Of a DNA stretch of 64,000 nucleotides, positions 58,638 to 64,000 are shown piece by piece. The position numbers were made by a program, and so were the translations under genes. A model generated the notes under the pieces. It did not search any database, was not told the DNA's origin, and saw nothing but the letters and a program-made list of their open reading frames with translations. This DNA comes from Rallus limicola (Eukaryota > Chordata > Aves > Gruiformes > Rallidae): contig JAKCOZ010000021.1 in the NCBI GenBank assembly GCA_022605955.1, positions 13,504,161 through 13,568,160 on the forward strand. The letters run 5' to 3'. Position 1 is the stretch's first letter; each line of letters opens with the position of its first letter.

Positions 58638-61600
58638 TATACTGGATACTGAATATATTACCTATTTTTTTCATTTGCTAATTCCAAAGGTTTATTCTAG
58701 CCAGACAAAACCAGAAGCAGCACATCTCAAGCAAACACCAGGAGCAGCACATGCTGGAATTCAAGCAGCCGTAGAGTAAAAAGCTAAAGCATCTGCTTAA
58801 CTCTGATGAACAGGAACGCACACATGCTTGAAAAGTTAAGCACAGGATTAAATATCTTTCTGGATGGAGACCAGATGAATTCCATAGTTAGTTTACTGTT
58901 GTCGTTACTACGATCATCATTACTACTGAACAGAGAATGGTCCATGTTAAAGCTGGCTAACCTCTTCCACGATAATATTTCCATACAATTCATCCAGAGC
59001 ACGTTTCAAGCTAAAGATTTTTAAAAAAGGGTCAGCAACAACCTGATTCATTATGACAAAACAGAGCAGGTCTAGCTTCAGAAAATGGTGCTGAACACAT
59101 AGTGATGAGGCAGAAGGTGCAACAAGTAAACACTAGCTGGAATAATTGGATATGTGGAGCAGCAGGATGAGGGGACTTTACACATTCCTGTCTTGTTAGT
59201 TTTTAAATGCAATGTTCCTGCTGTAAAGAGATGGTTAAGAGCAGATGTTGATGCTGAAAACTCCTTTTCATTTTCCTTTTTAAAACACTAATACCGGATA
59301 ATATTACAAAAGACAGCCAAGTTGTACTCCTTTGGAGAGTTATTCTTCACTTTTTTTTAATCGACAGGCATCTCAGATGTTCAGGAACTGTGACTGTAAC
59401 ACATCTGTATTTTGATTTAATTACCTTTTTCCTAAATGAGATTACAGCATGTCATGGGGTGTCTTTCAGCCCAGACACCTGTAGTCAGAATTAGAAGCTT
59501 CACATCTACCGCCATTTAAGTTCTCAGGGTTTGGGGGAGGTGGGTGGAGAATTGTTCAGCTCAGACTCAGGAAAGCTGGCAACCTCATCAGCAGCGTTAT
59601 CAAGGCCTCTCCAGATTTGAATAGCTTTCCTGTCTGCACATTTTTATATGTATGCATATATATTTATTTATTAGTTTTATTTTAAGGCTAGTTCCAACAG
59701 GAAAAAAGTAATAGAACAGTGAGAATTTCCTGTGACAATATCACTGGGAAAAAAGACCACAAAAAAAGCCCATTAAATAAAATAAAGCTAGACAAAGCCT
59801 TATGTGAAACTGAAACAAGGCTGGGACGCCCCAGGTGCAACATGGGTCAACTGTCCCTACAGCTCAGCGCTGGAAACGTGCCCAGCCTTTGTGAAAGGTC
59901 CCAAAGCCACAGTAGAAGGCTCAAGATGTTGACTGGCCTTGGGCTACACACTTGGCTGCTGCAGAGGCAGCGACCTTTGTTCCTGATACAGGGCTGGGTT
60001 TTTTTGTTTGTTTTTTTTTTCTTGTTGTTGGTGGCGGTTTTGACCAGAGTTCTTCCTTCTCACAGGAAAGGGAACTGCTTGGCAGTTGGGGTTTGCAGCC
60101 TGAACATTTTGGCATCTGATTATTTTTTTTTTTCACAGGCAAAAAAAACCCCGTTAAGAAAATGGATCTAAGCCCAGTGTTCATACGGGCTTCACGCGAC
60201 TGGCAGCTTCGGGAGGCTGTGGGCTGCAGTGCAGCTGCAGAGCGTGCCGCCAAGCCCCGTCAGCGTGCATTTGATCCTATCCTGCGCAGGCTGGGACTGG
60301 AGATAGGGCACCAGGGACTCCCCATACAATGGCAGGCATCTCCAATGAACACCCCCACAAGAATAAAGAGTGGAATCAGATGTGGACCCATGACATTGCT
60401 CTGTTTCTTCTCATAAACAAACTCCAGCTCATTTTCTGCCGCTTCCCAACGCTATCTCCCAACAGGCAATCATTTCTGAACACAAGACACAAAGTGGAGT
60501 TGCATAATCCTGGTCCCACCACTTGCAACTCCGCCTTTTCAGCCTTCTACCTTCATTTTAATGGGCAATGGTACAGTGACAGAGCCCTGTGTGAGAGGCA
60601 CAGAGCAGGGAAGGTATCCACCACTCCACATTTTTCCAGACCCAAGCGAGACCTGTTCTTTCTCCAGAACCAGTGCTTTGTCAGTGTCACACAGGGAACA
60701 ACAGACCCATGACAAGAAACATGTGGTGCTACTGATGCTTACTTTTTAAATTAACAATATTACTTTTTTATTACCATAGCACCTGCAGATTCCCTCCGTG
60801 GGACAGTAAGCCACACTGACAGTCACCATGGAAAGCAAACAGATGGTTCTTGAGCCAGGGAGTCTTTCCTCCAAGCCAAAACCCAACAGATGATGTTACA
60901 CACAAGGGGAGGCCATGGAAACCACCAAAGTTTGCATAGCTGTCAAAGACCTCAGCACTCAGAGAGCTTCACTGCTGTGAAGGTTTTACTGCCATCTTAG
61001 AAAAGGAACTTTGAAGAGAAACTGGGAAGAGAGAAATGAAACTGCCTTAACTGCACAGGAAAACACATGAAGGTACTTTCAAATTTTAAAAACTGGGCAA
61101 TAGAGTCTGGCACAGCATGCTGATCAGAGGCTAAAGCTGACACCTTAACTGCAAAAGAAAGAAACTATATTGTGTGGAGAAAGGTCATGAAAGACCTTGG
61201 GACCAAAACCAGAAGATTATGCAGAGACTTGCAAGAGGGGTGATGGGCAAGCAAAGCAAATGCTCTTTTTTTGCAGCATAAAGAACATGTGTGAACAAGA
61301 TGAGATCTGCCAAGGCCAGAATTAGCAATGTTGTAATTCTGATTGAGGAGGATGATGACGGCAGCCTTCGACACCATATAATCTATGAGAGGGGGCACAA
61401 GTGGCAACGTTTTAGAGAGGCTGTGCAGAAACAAGTGACAAGAGTTCAACATCAACTGAAAGACTAAACTCAGAGATACATGTGAGTCAAAGATAGGATC
61501 CATTGGTCCAAGTGACTGGAAGGATGGCAGCACTGTCTCTGGTGGTTAAGAATGAGCAGTTCTATGGGAAGAGCCTTGTTTTAGGTGTGCTGAGTATTAG

Positions 61601-62720
61601 CTCACAAGTGGTCATCTGAAAGGAGACATGAGTGAGACAGGAACACCTCTGAGATGGAAAAGCTATGTGGTATAAGCACGTAGGTCTCCATGGCATCAAC
61701 ACAGGAAAAGAAGCTGAAATTGGGTTTGCAGAGAAAAATACCAACAGATATGGTGTAAAAAATTAAAGGGCACTAACCAAAAATGAGTCCCTTGAAGCCT
61801 TAGGGGAATGCTAGGAAACACTGGCGGTGCCCGTTCTGCCTCCACTGAACATCCTGCTGAACTGCTCCCTCTGAGCAGTGCTCATAAAAACATTCCCAAG
61901 AAAGTAGCTGTGTTCTCTCAACCCTTTGTGCCCTCCCCCTTTTCAGCTGTAATTAAGCAATGGAAAACAGGACAACTTTTCCAGCAAACATGATTTTACA
62001 GCACAAGCCTCATCACTCACTCCCTTCTTCTCTTATTATAACAACAGTATTTTTGTTTGTTTAAATGGGAAAAGCAAACAAAGGAATACATTCCACAATG
62101 CATGCCCCCAGCCCTCACCCACAGAAACACTCTGAAAACACGAGGTTTACAGCTTGCTGCTTGAGAATTCCTCAGCTGCCACCCTAAACTTCCTTCTCCT
62201 TCCCTCTTCTTAAATACAGCCTCACCCTCCAAAAAGTCCCCCATGGAGAAACAAACCCAAGTTCAACTTTGGCTTTACGTAAATTAAAAAGCAGAATGTT
62301 TATACAATCCTTTGCCCACCATCAACCTGCTCCTTCTAAGAGCTGCAAAAGCCTCACTGACGTGCAAGGAGCGATTATAAAGTTGGTCCTGAAGGCAGCT
62401 AATGCATGTGCCAAAACAGACGTCGTATCGTACAAACAGTCACCACCGACCTGCTGCATCGCACTCCGAACCCTCACAATGTTCTGGCAGCAGTCACTGT
62501 GTCCAGTTCCACTTCAAAGCTACCCCTGTGCTTTCAGAGTCACGGTAAGTGCTCTCACTAATTACTATGTGTTTCCAGTATGGTTTTAATCATCATCATT
62601 AAGGGATTGAGAATAACCAACTGAGATACGGAAGTGTAAACACGAGCAACAATTATTCCAACCTCTTCTTTGGTTTCAGGTAATGACCACGCTATATATT
62701 TAAAGCTGTTGCTCAATTTA
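58638..62720. other. Unique non-coding DNA, nothing certain
   Basis: About 4.1 kb. T-rich runs near 60001-60022 and 60124-60134, a TATA/TTTA simple patch at 59643-59675 and CpG-bearing sequence at 60180-60300. ORFs of up to 150 codons (59719-60171) have no domain. A 106-codon ORF at 62269-62589 contains a good donor word (cacggtaagtgctc, 62545), which could mark a non-coding transcript exon, but no partner was found. Confidence 0.55.
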
Positions 62721-63225
62721 GAATCATAGAAGCATAAACTCCTGAGTGGGAAGGGACGTGTAGGTACCCTCAAGTCCCTGGCTCCACATAGGACCAGCCA
62801 AGTCAGAGCATGGGACTGAGCACATCATCCACACCCTTCTTGACCTTAGTCAAGCTCAATGCTGTGACCACTCTGTGCCAGTGTCCAACCCCCCTCTCAG
62901 TACAGAACCTCTTCCTAACATTCAAACTAAACCTCCCCTGGTACAGCTTCATGCTGTTCTCTCAGGTTCTATCCCTGGTCACCAAAGAGAGGAGATTGGT
63001 GCCTGCCCCTTCACTCCCCCTCATCAGGAAGCCTCAGACCGCCATGAGATCTCCCCCCAGCCTCCTCTTCTCCAGGCTGAAAAAAACCTAGGAGCTTCAG
63101 CCTCTTCTTGTGAAACTTCTCCTCCAGATCCTTCACTATCCTTGTTGTCCTCCTCTGGACACTCTCCAGTATTATTAAGTCCCTCTTGTACTGCAGCGCC
63201 CCAAACTGCACGCAGTGCTCACAGT
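62721..63225 (-). repeat. CR1 LINE, C-terminal ORF2 remnant plus 3' UTR, minus orientation
   Basis: On the plus strand the copy starts at its 3' end with gaatcatagaagcataaact and 'gggaagggacgtgtaggta'. It then runs through the reverse complement of the ORF2 C-terminus (cctcctcttctccaggctga; ccagatccttcactatcctt; ctcctctggacactctccag). On the minus strand, ORF 63011-63280 encodes blocks such as CVQFGALQYKRDLIILESVQ and RRTTRIVKDLEE, typical of the CR1 RT C-terminus, before frame is lost. 5'-truncated and dead; more diverged than the copy at 53.1 kb. Confidence 0.95.
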
Positions 63226-64000
63226 TTATGATGATCTGTTTCAGAATCACACTATTCTGGGTGTTTCTGGTTAAGGCCAACTCTAGTTTAAGCTCTGTAG
63301 AGGAGAGGAAAGCATGTTTTAAAATTATTTTAGAGGCTTTTAGTTATTTCAAGTCAATGCCTGTGACCTGTTAAGCACCAGCCAAGATGAAGACATCTGC
63401 CTTATGCTATCCCAGAGTAAACAGATCTGCTGCAGAACTACAAGAAAACTTGAAGTTGGAATTTCAGTTTAATTTATGGTAGACATGCTACTGGCATTTC
63501 TCAGTGTCAAAATGGTCACCTTCATTTTAATCAAGCTAACTGGGGTGCTAGAAGCACTCTGAGCACATTAGCCAAGTGCTTGCAGATGTCCTAATATTTG
63601 CCTTAGCTTCCAAGAAAGAAGCAGGAGAGGAATGGAGAGCCTGTCATTAAGACATGACTTTGAGAGGGTCTCTAAGGCCATGGGTCAGTGCTACACTCAC
63701 CAAACATCCCATGTAATGTGTCCTTTATTATACTCCATCTCCCCTAAGTAAAGTATATGAGATAGAGTTTTTCCCTAGATAATTTTGCTGTTACGGTTCG
63801 TCTTTCCAGCCACTCAGCTGGCACAGCAAGGCCACGTGCAGGTAAATAACCCACTCTCTGAGCTCACCTCCAGCTTGCTGTGTGCTGGACTGACATCACA
63901 GAACAGTGTGCAGTTGCCAGGGATCATTTCTTGCTCTGGGACTGTCCCAAACGTAACCATTTCAGATCTGATTCATTCCCCATATTACAGGGACATGCAG
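63226..64000. other. Unique non-coding DNA, nothing recognised
   Basis: No ORF above 62 codons outside the CR1 edge, no repeat or RNA recognised. Confidence 0.6.

Noticed and set aside
63011..63280. 89-codon minus-strand ORF as a gene
   Set aside because: It is the CR1 ORF2 C-terminus of the minus-orientation copy.
1..64000. CRISPR array, operon, phage, plasmid or other prokaryotic system
   Set aside because: CR1 and MIR repeats show a vertebrate nuclear origin; there are no regularly spaced repeats, no tightly packed ORFs and no ribosome-binding-site pattern.

Overview
This window looks like non-coding vertebrate nuclear DNA, most probably from a bird. The diagnostic signal is five copies or fragments of CR1, the LINE that dominates avian genomes. 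Each ends at, or starts from (in reverse), the typical CR1 3' end, a block reading like ggtcccttccaaccc followed by short repeats of the form gattctatgat. Alongside them are at least two clear old MIR fragments and three decayed copies of an old repeat with a core like 'ccattgacttcaatgg', familiar from bird, crocodile and turtle DNA. Repeat density is low, base composition is AT-leaning and microsatellites are short, all as expected for a bird. The species cannot be told from this sequence.

I found no protein-coding gene I can defend. Open reading frames reach at most about 160 codons. The longer ones have the composition of chance ORFs or lie inside CR1 copies, where they are decayed pieces of the CR1 reverse-transcriptase ORF. 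No tRNA, rRNA or snRNA gene, CRISPR array, operon or bacterial feature is present. The window is most simply intergenic or intronic DNA from a gene-poor region.

Layout: 1-13 kb is unique DNA with (CA)n and (TA)n microsatellites, an old repeat near 2.9 kb, a MIR at 6.0 kb and a GC-richer, motif-dense block at 10.65-11.29 kb that may be a regulatory element. 13-28 kb holds a short CR1 tail (13.2 kb), a MIR (17.8 kb), an AT palindrome (22.3 kb), a GC-richer patch with two 18-bp tandem duplications (25.6-26.7 kb) and a doubtful short ORF with a signal-peptide-like start (26.7-26.9 kb, minus). 28-39 kb holds a candidate conserved block (28.7-29.0 kb), purine/pyrimidine tracts and three G-quadruplex-capable sites at 33.2, 35.7 and 36.2 kb. 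39-64 kb holds the large CR1 fragments (39.7, 53.1, 54.2 and 62.7 kb) and three AT-rich, homeodomain-motif-rich blocks (43.8, 46.6 and 51.1-51.5 kb) that are my best candidates for conserved non-coding elements.

If the window has a function it is probably regulatory: several compact blocks look like developmental enhancers. This rests on composition and motif content only and needs a cross-species alignment. I see no sign of a new multi-gene system.
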